Source: Bacillota bacterium (lineage in GTDB: Bacteria > Bacillota > Clostridia > Lachnospirales > Lachnospiraceae). From it: DNA of 64,000 nucleotides. Below, piece by piece: positions 23,543-33,209 of this stretch. The first letter of the stretch is position 1, and every line of letters begins with the position of its first letter. Location of the stretch: contig JAEYPP010000054.1 of the NCBI GenBank assembly GCA_023410575.1, forward strand, positions 3,254 to 67,253, read 5' to 3'. The position numbers and the translations under genes are program-made. Below the pieces are notes generated by a model that had not been told where the DNA came from, ran no database searches, and saw only the letters and a list, made by a program, of their open reading frames with translations.

Positions 23543-24742
23543 CTATTTTAAGTCAGCTACAAATGTAGCAATTCGAGATACGCCCTTATCAATTGTTTCA
23601 ATTGATATTGCATAAGAAAGTCGAATATGATCATTAAAGCCAAAATCTTCACATGGAATAACCGCAACATTATAATCAGTTATCAAAATATCTGCCAAGC
23701 GAGAAACTGTCTCAACCTTTTGACCTTGATATGACATTTCTAGAAGCTCGCTAATATCAACAAACAGATAGAAGGCTCCTTGTGGCTTTTGAGCATGAAT
23801 ATGAGGTATTTTAGATACCTTATCATAGATAAAATCTCTTCTCTTACCAAAGGCTTCCCTCATTAAAGCTACCGTTTCTTGTGGACCAAGTAAAGCTTCA
23901 ATTGCGGCCTTTTGGGCAATCGAATTCGGATTGGAAGTTTGATGAGATTGTATACTTCCCATTAGTTTTGCAATTTCAGGTGTAGATCCCGTATATCCAA
24001 TTCTCCAACCAGTCATAGCATAACTCTTAGCTAGACCAGAACATGTAATCGTTCTTTTATATATCTCTTCATTTAAGGATGCTATACTAACAAATTCTTC
24101 GTTATCATAAACAAGATACTCATACATCTCATCTGCAACAACATAAATATCTTTTTCAACAACAACTTTCGCAATTGCTTCTAATTCAGCCCTTGTATAC
24201 AGCATACCAGTAGGATTACTTGGAGTGTTTAACACAAGTGCTTTCGTTTTATCAGTGCAAGCACTTGCAATCTGTTCTGCAGTTACCTTATAACCTTGTT
24301 CCTTTTCTCCACGAATATAAACTGGAATACCATCAGCTAATCGAATAATTTCTGGATAACTCAACCAATATGGTGCAGGAATAATTACTTCATCCAAAGG
24401 ATTGAGAATTGCTTCAAAAATATTAGTTAAGGAGTGTTTTCCACCATTACTAATTACAATTTGATTTGGTTCATAGTGCACATGGTTAAAATGCTCAAAT
24501 TTCTCACATACAGCTTTTTTTAGCTCTGGCATACCAGAAGCAACCGTATATTTCGTAAAACCTTCCTTAATCGCTTGAATCGCTGCATCATTAATATTAT
24601 CTGGCGTATTAAAATCTGGTTCTCCTGCTCCAAACCCAACAACATCAATTCCTTTTGCCTTTAGTTCCTTTGCTTTTGCTGTAATTGCCAATGTCGAAGA
24701 AGGTTTTACTGCTTGCGCTTTTTTAGATAATGTCAATGCCAT
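23543..24742 (-). CDS. Pyridoxal-phosphate aminotransferase, class I (aspartate aminotransferase type)
   Basis: 399 residues, fold type I. Motifs are GFGAGEPDFNTP near residue 35, NGGKHSL (PLP-phosphate region), NTPSNPTGMLY near residue 171, the Schiff-base lysine in SGLAKSYAMTGWRIGY (Lys near residue 238), and a C-terminal RLSYAIS with the substrate-carboxylate Arg. It belongs to the Ib aspartate aminotransferase group common in Firmicutes, transferring amino groups between aspartate and 2-oxoglutarate; some members act on aromatic or prephenate substrates. AGGAGA lies before the ATG. It has its own promoter at 24980-25007 directly after the RNase Y terminator, so it is not part of that transcript. 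Confidence 0.92.
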   Translation of the reverse strand: MALTLSKKAQAVKPSSTLAITAKAKELKAKGIDVVGFGAGEPDFNTPDNINDAAIQAIKEGFTKYTVASGMPELKKAVCEKFEHFNHVHYEPNQIVISNGGKHSLTNIFEAILNPLDEVIIPAPYWLSYPEIIRLADGIPVYIRGEKEQGYKVTAEQIASACTDKTKALVLNTPSNPTGMLYTRAELEAIAKVVVEKDIYVVADEMYEYLVYDNEEFVSIASLNEEIYKRTITCSGLAKSYAMTGWRIGYTGSTPEIAKLMGSIQSHQTSNPNSIAQKAAIEALLGPQETVALMREAFGKRRDFIYDKVSKIPHIHAQKPQGAFYLFVDISELLEMSYQGQKVETVSRLADILITDYNVAVIPCEDFGFNDHIRLSYAISIETIDKGVSRIATFVADLK

Positions 24743-24979
24743 ATTGTTCTCTCCTGCTCATTCTTTATTTTTTAGGTGTTACTAATTCCAGTTCATGCAT
24801 TAATGCTTATACTCATAGCATCTCTATGTACCAATTCACGTCAGACTTCTTTCTTATGAACTTTTGAAACCTAAATCTAGAGATATAAGTAGCGTCACTC
24901 TACAAAATTCCTCTAAATTAAGATAGACGAATATCTGACTTGTCGATGTGTATGATTGTATACACGCATTATCAAGTAC

Positions 24980-25007
24980 ATTATAACAAATTTTAGTATG
25001 AATGCAA
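24980..25007 (-). promoter_or_regulatory. Promoter of the aminotransferase gene
   Basis: Minus-strand TTGCAT (25007-25002) and TATAAT (24985-24980) with a 16-bp spacer. The untranslated leader would be about 230 nt, unusually long. Apart from this promoter and the rny terminator I see nothing assignable in the 328-bp gap at 24743-25070. Confidence 0.6.
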
Positions 25008-25021
25008 GAAAAAAATAAAAA

Positions 25022-25051
25022 AAACCTAGAAACATTATGTTTTCTAGGTTT
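25022..25051 (-). terminator. Intrinsic terminator of rny
   Basis: AAACCTAGAAA pairs with TTTCTAGGTTT around an 8-base loop; on the minus strand it is followed by a T-run. It begins about 20 bp after the rny stop codon. Confidence 0.88.
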
Positions 25052-25070
25052 TTTACTTTATTCATATTAC

Positions 25071-26627
25071 TTATTTCGCATAATCTGTGACGCGTGACTC
25101 ACGTATCACATTAACTTTAATCATGCCTGGATATTCTAATTCGGATTCTATCTTCTTTGATAAGTCACGAGCGAGTAAAATCATATCATCATCGTTCACT
25201 TGGTCTGGAACAACCATGACACGAACTTCACGACCTGCTTGAATTGCAAAGGACTTATCAACCCCCTTAAAGCCGTTGGTAATATCTTCTAACTGTTTTA
25301 ATCGGTTAGTATATGTTTCTAATGTTTCCCTACGAGCACCAGGTCTTGCTGCAGAAATTGTATCAGCAGCTTGAACAATACACGAAATTATAGACGAGAA
25401 CTCAACATCACCATGATGGGATTCCACAGCATTAATAACGATTGGAGATTCCTTATACTTACGGCATAAATCAACACCAATCTGTACATGTGTTCCTTCC
25501 ATTTCATGATCAACTGATTTACCGATATCATGCAATAAACCTGCACGTTTTGCGATTCTCACATCAACTCCTATTTCACCAGCTAATACGCCAGATAACA
25601 TAGCAACTTCGATGGAATGCTTGAGTGCATTCTGACCGTAGCTTGTTCTAAACTTCATCTTTCCTAACAATCTGACAAGTTCTGGATGAATTCCGTGAAC
25701 ACCAACTTCAAGAGTTGCTGCTTCACCTTCTTCACGAATCATTGTTTCAACTTCTTTTTGTGCTTTTTCCACCATTTCTTCAATACGTGCCGGATGAATA
25801 CGTCCGTCTACGATTAATTTTTCAAGTGCTATTCTAGCAACCTCTCTACGAATTGGATCAAAGCCTGAAAGAATAACTGCTTCTGGAGTATCATCAATTA
25901 TTAAATCAACACCAGTCAAAGTTTCAAGAGTACGAATGTTTCGACCCTCTCTACCAATGATTCTACCTTTCATCTCATCATTTGGAAGTTGTACGACAGA
26001 AATTGTTGTCTCAGCAACATGATCTGCTGCACATTTCTGAATAGCGGTAACAACGATATCCTTTGCTTTTTTATCAGCTTCTTCTCTCGCTTTACCTTCT
26101 AATTCTTTAATCATCATTGCAGTTTCATGCTTCACTTCATCTTCAACAGTTTTAATTAGATATTCCTTTGCTTGTTCGGAGGTTAGACCAGAAATCTTTT
26201 CAAGTTCAGCTACTTGTTTTGCATGAGACTCTTCTACTTCTTGATAAAGTCGATCAAGTTCTTGCTCTTTCGCCACTAACTTGGCTTCCTTCTTTTCCAG
26301 TGCTTCCGTTTTTCTATCTAGATTCTCTTCCTTCGCTAAAACACGCTTTTCATAACGCTGAACTTCAGCTCTGCGTTCCTTTGCTTCTCTCTCAAGCTCA
26401 TTTTTAGTCTTTATTGACTCTTCCTTTGCTTCGAGTAAGACCTCTCTCTTTTTAGTTTCCGCTGTTTTTAAAGCTTCATCTATAATTTCTCTTGCCTTTT
26501 CTTCTGCGCTACCAATTTTACTTTCAACAACTTTCTTGTAATAACTGATAGCTATTTTCCAAACAGCAAGAGCTACAATGATTGCTGTAACTATAACAGA
26601 AATTACTATCTTCAAAACTTCAGTCAC
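25071..26627 (-). CDS. rny: Ribonuclease Y
   Basis: 518 residues, the standard length. One N-terminal membrane helix (3-25), a long coiled coil (about 30-200), a KH RNA-binding domain with the GRIIGREGRNIRTLE motif near residue 222, and an HD domain with RAGLLHDIGKSVDHE (HD metal site near residue 362). RNase Y is the membrane-bound endonuclease that begins turnover of many mRNAs in Firmicutes and also matures riboswitch transcripts. The start is GTG with AGGAGG seven bases before it. The gene is monocistronic, with a terminator at 25022-25051. Nothing is unusual. Confidence 0.97.
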   Translation of the reverse strand: MTEVLKIVISVIVTAIIVALAVWKIAISYYKKVVESKIGSAEEKAREIIDEALKTAETKKREVLLEAKEESIKTKNELEREAKERRAEVQRYEKRVLAKEENLDRKTEALEKKEAKLVAKEQELDRLYQEVEESHAKQVAELEKISGLTSEQAKEYLIKTVEDEVKHETAMMIKELEGKAREEADKKAKDIVVTAIQKCAADHVAETTISVVQLPNDEMKGRIIGREGRNIRTLETLTGVDLIIDDTPEAVILSGFDPIRREVARIALEKLIVDGRIHPARIEEMVEKAQKEVETMIREEGEAATLEVGVHGIHPELVRLLGKMKFRTSYGQNALKHSIEVAMLSGVLAGEIGVDVRIAKRAGLLHDIGKSVDHEMEGTHVQIGVDLCRKYKESPIVINAVESHHGDVEFSSIISCIVQAADTISAARPGARRETLETYTNRLKQLEDITNGFKGVDKSFAIQAGREVRVMVVPDQVNDDDMILLARDLSKKIESELEYPGMIKVNVIRESRVTDYAK

Positions 26628-26814
26628 AGGAGCACCTCCTTCTTTATTTAGTTTTCATTGTACATAAATACAACATATAAATTTTATACTGTTTTTATAA
26701 GTATGTCAAGTATTCATTGGAAAATTTTATGCATTTTGTAGTATAATATCGTAAAAAGTCAATACCGATTATATAGTTTCGTACATGTTCGTTAAATAAC
26801 CACGATTCTTCTTA

Positions 26815-27642
26815 TTATCCAACTTGTTCTTCGAATTCTAGAATGTATTTTTCCACTGCGATTGCTACTCCATCCTGATCGTTGGATTTTGTAATCACAT
26901 CTGCTTTTTCCTTCGCTTCCTTACAACCATTCTCCATTGCAACACCTAAGCCAGCATACTCTAACATCGTTATATCATTTAGGCCATCCCCGCATGCCAT
27001 AAGATGGGAACGATTTGTTTTTAATAGCTTAAGAAGTCGACTTAAAGATGAAGACTTTTCCACTCCTAATGGCATGATTTCAAGAAAATATGGCTCAGAA
27101 AAGAATATATTCAGTTGACCTTGAAATAGCTCTTCTAAGTACTTTTTTACAGGAATTAATTTTTCATGTTCACCAACTATTAAGCACTTTGCTACTGGTG
27201 ATGTAATTGCATTAGTTAGATTCTTGACTTTTTGAGCTTTCGTCTTATTAATAAAGCATTCTTTTAACACATATGGATCAGTATCATTCTCACTAATCAC
27301 TTCATTACCACGATATGATAATATAGCCACTCCATACTGCTTAGCGACCTTACATAATGTTTCAATGCAATCCATTGGCAATGCATTCTCATAGACTACT
27401 TTTTCACTTTTACAATCAATGATCATTGCACCATTATAAGCCAAAATATAACCACCATATTCTTTCATATTTAGCTCTTTTGCTAAAGGAAGAATTCCCA
27501 TCGTTGGTCTTCCTGAGGCTAAGACTACTCTTACTCCTTGTTTCATAGCCATTTCTAATACTTCCTTCGTTCTCTTTGAAATCTTTTTGTCACTATTGGT
27601 TAAGGTTCCATCCAAGTCGAGTGCTAATACTTTTATATCCAT
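26815..27642 (-). CDS. HAD-superfamily hydrolase, Cof/YidA type
   Basis: 275 residues with the four HAD motifs: LALDLDGTLTNSD (nucleophile Asp) near residue 6, LASGRPT near residue 42, a Lys in the SSLSRLLK region near 200, and CGDGLNDITMLEYAG near residue 218. Size and the C2 cap place it with the Cof-type sugar-phosphate or cofactor phosphatases (for example YidA, which acts on sugar phosphates). The specific substrate cannot be inferred; the family is often broad in specificity. It is transcribed alone, with no obvious functional neighbours. The gene is intact and of normal length. Confidence 0.9.
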   Translation of the reverse strand: MDIKVLALDLDGTLTNSDKKISKRTKEVLEMAMKQGVRVVLASGRPTMGILPLAKELNMKEYGGYILAYNGAMIIDCKSEKVVYENALPMDCIETLCKVAKQYGVAILSYRGNEVISENDTDPYVLKECFINKTKAQKVKNLTNAITSPVAKCLIVGEHEKLIPVKKYLEELFQGQLNIFFSEPYFLEIMPLGVEKSSSLSRLLKLLKTNRSHLMACGDGLNDITMLEYAGLGVAMENGCKEAKEKADVITKSNDQDGVAIAVEKYILEFEEQVG

Positions 27643-27776
27643 GAGAAATCTCCTTGATAAACTTTCATACGTATTCTACTATAGCGATAACGCCACAATA
27701 TGTCTATATTACTTGATTCCTAGAGTCCTGTCAAATTAAAATCCTAACTATATGGCGATCAACTGCCAAATAAAAA

Positions 27777-27808
27777 ATGTAATACCAACGAAATCGTTAG
27801 TACTACAT
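27777..27808 (-). terminator. Intrinsic terminator after the DUF1622 gene
   Basis: ATGTAATACCAACG pairs with CGTTAGTACTACAT (one mismatch and one G-T) around a 4-base loop. On the minus strand TTTTTTATTT follows. It lies 13 bp after the stop codon. Confidence 0.85.
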
Positions 27809-27820
27809 CTTAAATAAAGA

Positions 27821-28147
27821 TTAAATCTCCTTTTGTGTATTTTCTTCATTTTTAATTTCCCAATGAATTAAAAATGTCAATGCTGCTCTTAATAAGATAA
27901 TACCTCCAACTGTCAAGATTTCTTGATAATCTCTAACAACTACAGTACGTAAGATCTCACTTCCGAGCTTAAATTCTAATCCCATCGCCATTCCTTTTGC
28001 AAGATTCAGTCTAGTCAATGGCTTTCTTTTTACATACTCATATGTGCCACGAATTCCAGAAACAATTAACACAAATACACCAACATATTCAAATAATAGG
28101 ATGGCAACATCAACAATCCATGCCAATCCATCATGTACAAATTCCAT
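27821..28147 (-). CDS. DUF1622 small membrane protein
   Basis: 108 residues with three hydrophobic helices. The conserved block around residue 44 (LNLAKGMAMGLEFKLGSEIL) followed by RTVVVRDYQEILTVGGIILLRAALTFLIHWE (quoted only to mark residues 65-96) is the DUF1622 pattern. The family occurs widely in bacteria as an inner-membrane protein of unknown function. The start ATG has GGAGA before it. It ends at its own terminator (27777-27808) and starts about 100 bp after the DHH phosphoesterase gene, so the two may share a transcript. No motif suggests catalysis. Confidence 0.85.
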   Translation of the reverse strand: MEFVHDGLAWIVDVAILLFEYVGVFVLIVSGIRGTYEYVKRKPLTRLNLAKGMAMGLEFKLGSEILRTVVVRDYQEILTVGGIILLRAALTFLIHWEIKNEENTQKEI

Positions 28148-28251
28148 ACATTTCTCCTATCTAAAACTAGATTGCCAACAAGAATAACACGCTTCGTGCA
28201 ATTTTCTAGCTCTACTCTATTTGTTGTTTTTTTCCACGTTATTGTAAAATG

Positions 28252-29160
28252 TTATCCAACTAACTCTTCTAATAACTGTGAGACTTTCTCAACCATACTT
28301 TCGTCTGTAAACTGGCAGGTACCAACTTTTTTATGGCCTCCACCGCCATATTTTAACATAAGACTACCAACATCAATCGTTGCAGTTTTATTTAAGATGC
28401 TATATCCAACAGCAACAGAGCAACCCACTCCATTGCGTCCACTTACAATCCAAGCAGAAATATTCTGTTCTGGATACATACTATAAATCATAAAACGGTT
28501 TCCTGTATAAATTGGATTTACTCCACGTAAGTCAGTAATAATAACATCCTTTTCTACTCTAGTATAAGTCTTTACCATATCTTCAAATTTTTCTGTTTGT
28601 TCATTATATACATCTATTCTTTCCTTCACATCAGAAAGTTCTAAGATCTCTTTTGTCGTCATTGTCTTGCAGGCAACCATTAATTTTTCCATTAATTGAT
28701 AATTAGATATTGTAAAATCTCTCCATCTTCCTAATCCAGTTCTAGGATCCATTAAAAATCCAATTAAAATCCATCCCTTTGGATTCTGAATTTCGTCAAT
28801 TGTAAGATTCCCAGAATCTACTTTATCAACTGCCTCCATCAAATCATCATACTGTGGAAATCTTTCTTTCCCGCCATAATACTCATAAATAATTCGAGCG
28901 CAAGATGGAGTCATTCTGCTTTCTCCTTTAAACTTACCCTCCAGCTGATTTCTTTCATGCTCACTTGAATGATGATCGAACCATAAACCGCATCCTTCTA
29001 CAAAAGGAACGTTTGCAAGACAATCATTTTCCGTAATTTCCACTAAACCATCTTGGATATCTTTTGGATGTGCAAATTTCCAGCTGTCAATAATGCCGGC
29101 CTCTAATAATAGTGCACCACATGCTAATCCATCAAAATCCGAGCGTGTTACTAATCTCAT
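28252..29160 (-). CDS. DHH-family phosphoesterase
   Basis: 302 residues. The N-terminal DHH domain shows TRSDFDGLACG (residues 5-15) and the motif WFDHHSSEH near residue 76 with the metal-binding Asp-His-His; the C-terminal DHHA1 part ends KYGGGGHKKVGTCQF with the GGGH substrate loop. DHH enzymes use two Mn ions to hydrolyse phosphodiesters or pyrophosphates (NrnA nano-RNA/pAp phosphatase, GdpP, RecJ, exopolyphosphatase). This one aligns with stand-alone cytoplasmic members and lacks the GdpP membrane and PAS domains. The insertion between motifs is different enough from NrnA that I leave the substrate open. Confidence 0.87.
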   Translation of the reverse strand: MRLVTRSDFDGLACGALLLEAGIIDSWKFAHPKDIQDGLVEITENDCLANVPFVEGCGLWFDHHSSEHERNQLEGKFKGESRMTPSCARIIYEYYGGKERFPQYDDLMEAVDKVDSGNLTIDEIQNPKGWILIGFLMDPRTGLGRWRDFTISNYQLMEKLMVACKTMTTKEILELSDVKERIDVYNEQTEKFEDMVKTYTRVEKDVIITDLRGVNPIYTGNRFMIYSMYPEQNISAWIVSGRNGVGCSVAVGYSILNKTATIDVGSLMLKYGGGGHKKVGTCQFTDESMVEKVSQLLEELVG

Positions 29161-29380
29161 TAATCTCTTCCTCCATTTTTTTGAAGTGCTAAATTTATAT
29201 ATTTTTCGTGCGATAATATGTATTCACACATTATTAATAAAACAATATGTTGAAACTTGTTATATTTATTATATAAAACTTTATTAAAAATCTCAATCTT
29301 TTATTTTTTTATGTAAATATTTGTTTTTTCAAACAAGAAGATAGGATAAAAATCTATGGAATCATATCACATATGAACAA

Positions 29381-29486
29381 AGAAGGAAGGGTGATGGTAT
29401 ATTTTGTTGTAGCGCTTTGCTCAGAAGCTCACAAAATACATGTGAACTTGTTGGGCGCTCCAACTAATGACTTCACCCTACCTTCT
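29381..29486. repeat. Hairpin repeat element, family 2, copy 2
   Basis: About 106 bp. AGAAGGAAGGGTGATG pairs with CTTCACCCTACCTTCT at 14 of 16 positions, and an inner GTTGTAGCGC / GCGCTCCAAC stem and CTCACA / TGTGA stem follow. The core (TAGCGCTTTGCTC, AAGCTCACAAAATAC) matches the element at 18275-18376 read on the other strand. It is the only structure I see in the 400-bp gap 29161-29560 between nrdB and the DHH gene. Confidence 0.65.
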
Positions 29487-29560
29487 ATTTTCATTATCTG
29501 GCTATTGAACAGCCCTATATTTAATATCCTTCTTTACTCAATAATTTTAAGTTTAATTAT

Positions 29561-30616
29561 TTATTCTAAATCATCAAAATCGAATGCGGCCGCCTTTGTA
29601 TAGTTTGTAACCTTAGCTTCAAAAAAGTCTGTTTTTGTATTATTTAAGTTCGAGAAGGATTCAATCCAACTCATCGGATGCTCTGTTATCTCAGGATACA
29701 ACTCTTCAATTCCTATCGCACGTAATCTTAAGTTCGACAAATACTTAATGTACTGGTCAATTAAGTCGTTGTTAATTCCTAATATTTGATTATCTGTTAC
29801 ATACTGTCCCCATGCGATTTCATGCTCAACTCCAGTACGCATCATTTGTTGAATCTCTTCTTGCATCTTTGGTGTAAATAATTCTTTATTCTCCTTCTTC
29901 AATTCCTTAATTATATCTTGAAATAATACAAGGTGTGTGATTTCATCACGATTTATATATTTAAAAATCGTACTAGTCGCTGTCATCTTTCCTTGCCTTG
30001 CTAGTGTGTAGAAAAAGCTGAATCCAGAATAAAAATAAATACCCTCTAAGATATAGTTTGCAATAATTACACGTAAGAAGTTCTCGTCAGAAGCCTCTTC
30101 ATTAAAGCGCTGGTAAATATCCGCAATAAATCGATTACGTTTTAATAAATGCTCATCTTCTCGCCACATATCGTAAATCTGATCTCTTGTAATTGGATTC
30201 GTAACCGTATCAAGAATATAGGAATAGCTTTGCGCATGAATCTCTTCCTGAAAAGCTTGTATGTTTAACAGTGAAGAAACCTCAGGCGCTGTAATATAGC
30301 GAGATAAATTCGGTAAGTTTTCACTTTGAATCGAATCTAAAAAGTTCAAGAAAGAAATAATTTTATCAAATGCATTTCTCTCCCCATCCGTCAAGTATGG
30401 GAACTGCTTCACATCCTCAGTCAAGGAGATTTCTTCCGGAATCCAAAAGTTATTTAACATGTTTCGATACATAACACGTGCCCAATCGTACTTAATTCGA
30501 TTCCATTCTCTTAGATTCGTTGTATTTCCATGAATAATGCTTTGTGTTCCACGGTCACCAAACTCATTAAATATTTTCTTCTTTTCCATAGCTTTCTTGT
30601 ATGATAAATCATACAT
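29561..30616 (-). CDS. nrdB: Ribonucleoside-diphosphate reductase, beta subunit (class I)
   Basis: 351 residues, the R2 subunit that holds the dimetal centre and makes the radical used by the alpha subunit. The ligand and radical motif QEEIHAQSYSYIL near residue 121 keeps Glu, His and the Tyr that carries the radical in class Ia enzymes (a Phe or Val here would mean class Ic). A second metal motif appears as FKYINRDEITHLVLF near residue 225 (Glu and His). The C-terminal tail ends AAAFDFDDLE, the acidic peptide that docks on NrdA. The gene follows nrdA after 147 bp on the same strand. GGAAAGGAATG provides a ribosome binding site. It needs oxygen or superoxide-type activation, so in an anaerobe it likely serves during air exposure. 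Confidence 0.93.
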   Translation of the reverse strand: MYDLSYKKAMEKKKIFNEFGDRGTQSIIHGNTTNLREWNRIKYDWARVMYRNMLNNFWIPEEISLTEDVKQFPYLTDGERNAFDKIISFLNFLDSIQSENLPNLSRYITAPEVSSLLNIQAFQEEIHAQSYSYILDTVTNPITRDQIYDMWREDEHLLKRNRFIADIYQRFNEEASDENFLRVIIANYILEGIYFYSGFSFFYTLARQGKMTATSTIFKYINRDEITHLVLFQDIIKELKKENKELFTPKMQEEIQQMMRTGVEHEIAWGQYVTDNQILGINNDLIDQYIKYLSNLRLRAIGIEELYPEITEHPMSWIESFSNLNNTKTDFFEAKVTNYTKAAAFDFDDLE

Positions 30617-30763
30617 TCCTTTCCTAATAATCGTAGCCGATTTAAGTGTAAATTACTTTATCATTTTACAAATAAATAAACTTACTTCGTATGGGATGAT
30701 AATCGTAATTGACACCAAATCATTTCTATAATAAATACAATTTTTTATTACGAAAAATATTGT

Positions 30764-33052
30764 TTAGCTAGAACAACTTGTACATTCATCCATCTCAAGA
30801 GACTGATTACGTATATAGTAAATTGTCTTAACACCACATTCCCATGATAACACATATAAATTAAGAATATCCTTTGCTTTATATTCTGGTGTAATATAGA
30901 GATTAAACGATTGCGATTGATCAATGTGACGTTGACGAATACCACATGCTTTAATACTAAATTCCTGATTAATTGTGTGAGCTTCTTTGTAATACCAGAA
31001 ATTATGTTCATCTAGGTCAGGAGCAGTCTTTGGCATAAAACTTCCCTTTTTCTCTTCGATAAAGTAACGCTTAAAGATTGGGTCGATGCCTGCCGAAGTA
31101 TTTGCAATATTGGAGGTACTTCCTGTCGGTGCTATCGCAGAAATATAGCCATTTCTTAACCCGTAGGTTTTTACATCAGTTGCAAGCTTTAACCAACGTT
31201 CTGATTGATATCCTCTTCGAGTGAAGTATTCTCCTGTTTCCCACTCGGAACCTGAAAATCCAGGATAACTACCTTTCTCTTTAGCTAATTCCATGGATGC
31301 CTTAATTGCTTGATAAGCAATTTCTTCAAATAAACGATCTGCTTCTTCAAGATGTTTTTCACTTTCCCATACAATCTTATGATTTGCTAGATAATGATGA
31401 TATCCACTAGTCCCAAGACCAATTGCACGATATTTGTCGCTTGTAATTCGTGCTTCTACTACTGGTGTCTGATTCATTGTAATGACATTGTCTAACATAC
31501 GAATTTGCAATGGAATGTTGTTCTCTAAATCGCTAAAAGATATCTTCCCAAGATTAATGGAATTGAGATTACATGTAACCATATCCCCTGGAGCTGTCTT
31601 CGTATGAATTTGAAGGCTTCCATTTTCATTTACGATTTCCTCTTTTATTAGCTTCGTTTCACTCATATTTTGAGCAATTTCTTGACATAAATTCGAGGAG
31701 TAAATAATACCCTCATGTTTATTCGGATTTGCTCGATTTACAGTATCACGGAAGAATATAAATGGGACCCCTGTTTCTACCGCACTTTTCATAACTTTCT
31801 TCATCACATCCAACGCTGGAACTGTAATACGTTTTAACATTGGGTTTGCCTCACAGGCTAAATATCGACGAGTAAATTCTTTTTCATCTTCCTCATCATA
31901 ACAGTCTTCCAAACGAAAGCCCATAAGCTTCTCCACTAGATATGGATCAAATAAAGACCACTCTTTTCTTTCCTTTAGGCGCTCCATAAATAAGTCAGGG
32001 ACACTTAGGGAAGTAAAAATATCATGTGCCTTTCGACGATCATCACCGTTATTAGTCTTTAACTCTAAGAAATCATATAAATCCGCATGCCAGATATCAA
32101 GCGTAATCGTTGCGCCACCTTTTCTTCTTCCAAGCTGATCCACCGCTACTGCTGTATCATTATAAAGCCTGATCCAAGGAATGACACCACCAGAAGCATT
32201 TTTTACACCACGAATCTCACTGTTCATAGCACGTACTTTACCAACGTAGATTCCTAACGCACCACCATGCTTACTTACTTGAGAAAACTTCTGATTCACA
32301 TCATAAATTGACCATAAGTTATCGCCTACCACAGAGATAAAACAAGAACTTAACTGATAGAATGGTGTTCCAGCGTTTGCTAACGTTGGTGTTGCAACCG
32401 TCATCTGAAGTTTACTTAGAATATCATAAAACTTCTTTGCATACTCCACACGACGTTCACCTTCTGGAATTGCTAAGTGCATAGCAATTACCATAAAACG
32501 CTCTTGGAATAATTCATAAACTTCTTTTTGAAAGCCTTTTATAAGGTAACGGTCTGCTAATAACTTTGCGCCTTCATAATTAAATAAATAGTCACGCTCC
32601 GGTTTGATGTAAGTTCCAAGTTCAATGATTTCTTCCTTCGAATAATTTTGAATAAGATAAGTACCGTATAAATTTAAATTCACTAGTTTTTGAACTAATT
32701 CATAAAAATCGCCATAACCAAATTGCTTATAGTTACGCTGAATAGCTGCTTCTTTATATAAATCATAGATTAACAAGCGTGCTGCAACATACTGCCAGTT
32801 TATGTTCGTTTTTTTTGTCTGATTGCCATCGGAATCTTTTTTCGTACCGATTACTTTCTCAATTGCAGTCTGAATTAAAACCTTTTGAATTTCCTTTGTA
32901 CTCATCCCATTCACAAACTGAATCTGAGCATCTAGTTCTAACTCCACTGGATTACAATCCTGTAATCCCTCGCAAGCAAATGCTATCATTTTTTTCGTTT
33001 TTTCCACACAGAGTGGTTCCATCGTTCCATTTCGCTTTTTAATTGTAATCAC
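30764..33052 (-). CDS. nrdA: Ribonucleoside-diphosphate reductase, alpha subunit (class I)
   Basis: 762 residues, the catalytic R1 subunit. An ATP-cone lies at the N-terminus (residues 1-95, ITIKKRNGTMEPL), which allows overall dATP control. The active site shows the NAGTPFYQLSSCFI motif near residue 220 (first cysteine of the redox pair), the finger-loop NLCQEIAQ near residue 445 with Cys and Glu, a CNLNSINL motif, and APTGSTSNIANTS near residue 640. The C-terminal ECTSC pair can re-reduce the site. The enzyme makes all four dNDPs. It is upstream of nrdB, behind a promoter with two NrdR boxes at 33219-33258, so both genes are expected to be repressed when dNTPs are plentiful. Confidence 0.94.
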   Translation of the reverse strand: MITIKKRNGTMEPLCVEKTKKMIAFACEGLQDCNPVELELDAQIQFVNGMSTKEIQKVLIQTAIEKVIGTKKDSDGNQTKKTNINWQYVAARLLIYDLYKEAAIQRNYKQFGYGDFYELVQKLVNLNLYGTYLIQNYSKEEIIELGTYIKPERDYLFNYEGAKLLADRYLIKGFQKEVYELFQERFMVIAMHLAIPEGERRVEYAKKFYDILSKLQMTVATPTLANAGTPFYQLSSCFISVVGDNLWSIYDVNQKFSQVSKHGGALGIYVGKVRAMNSEIRGVKNASGGVIPWIRLYNDTAVAVDQLGRRKGGATITLDIWHADLYDFLELKTNNGDDRRKAHDIFTSLSVPDLFMERLKERKEWSLFDPYLVEKLMGFRLEDCYDEEDEKEFTRRYLACEANPMLKRITVPALDVMKKVMKSAVETGVPFIFFRDTVNRANPNKHEGIIYSSNLCQEIAQNMSETKLIKEEIVNENGSLQIHTKTAPGDMVTCNLNSINLGKISFSDLENNIPLQIRMLDNVITMNQTPVVEARITSDKYRAIGLGTSGYHHYLANHKIVWESEKHLEEADRLFEEIAYQAIKASMELAKEKGSYPGFSGSEWETGEYFTRRGYQSERWLKLATDVKTYGLRNGYISAIAPTGSTSNIANTSAGIDPIFKRYFIEEKKGSFMPKTAPDLDEHNFWYYKEAHTINQEFSIKACGIRQRHIDQSQSFNLYITPEYKAKDILNLYVLSWECGVKTIYYIRNQSLEMDECTSCSS

Positions 33053-33209
33053 TTTTCTACTCCATTCAAATTATAGTTTTTTCTTTGCAGTTTCGACTTC
33101 AGTATTCAAATTACTAATTGAGTAAATGTATCTTTTTTAAGCTAAATAGCATGCCCTCAATAATTGGAAACTTTATGTCATATTAGTAATTATTATCATT
33201 ATATTTAAT

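Noticed and set aside
28133..28486. Plus-strand reading frame of 117 codons antisense to the DHH phosphoesterase
   Set aside because: It is the complement of a well-supported gene and its composition is that of a shadow frame.
30748..31011. An 87-codon minus-strand frame inside nrdA
   Set aside because: It overlaps the end of nrdA in another frame, has no ribosome binding site of its own and no recognisable domain.
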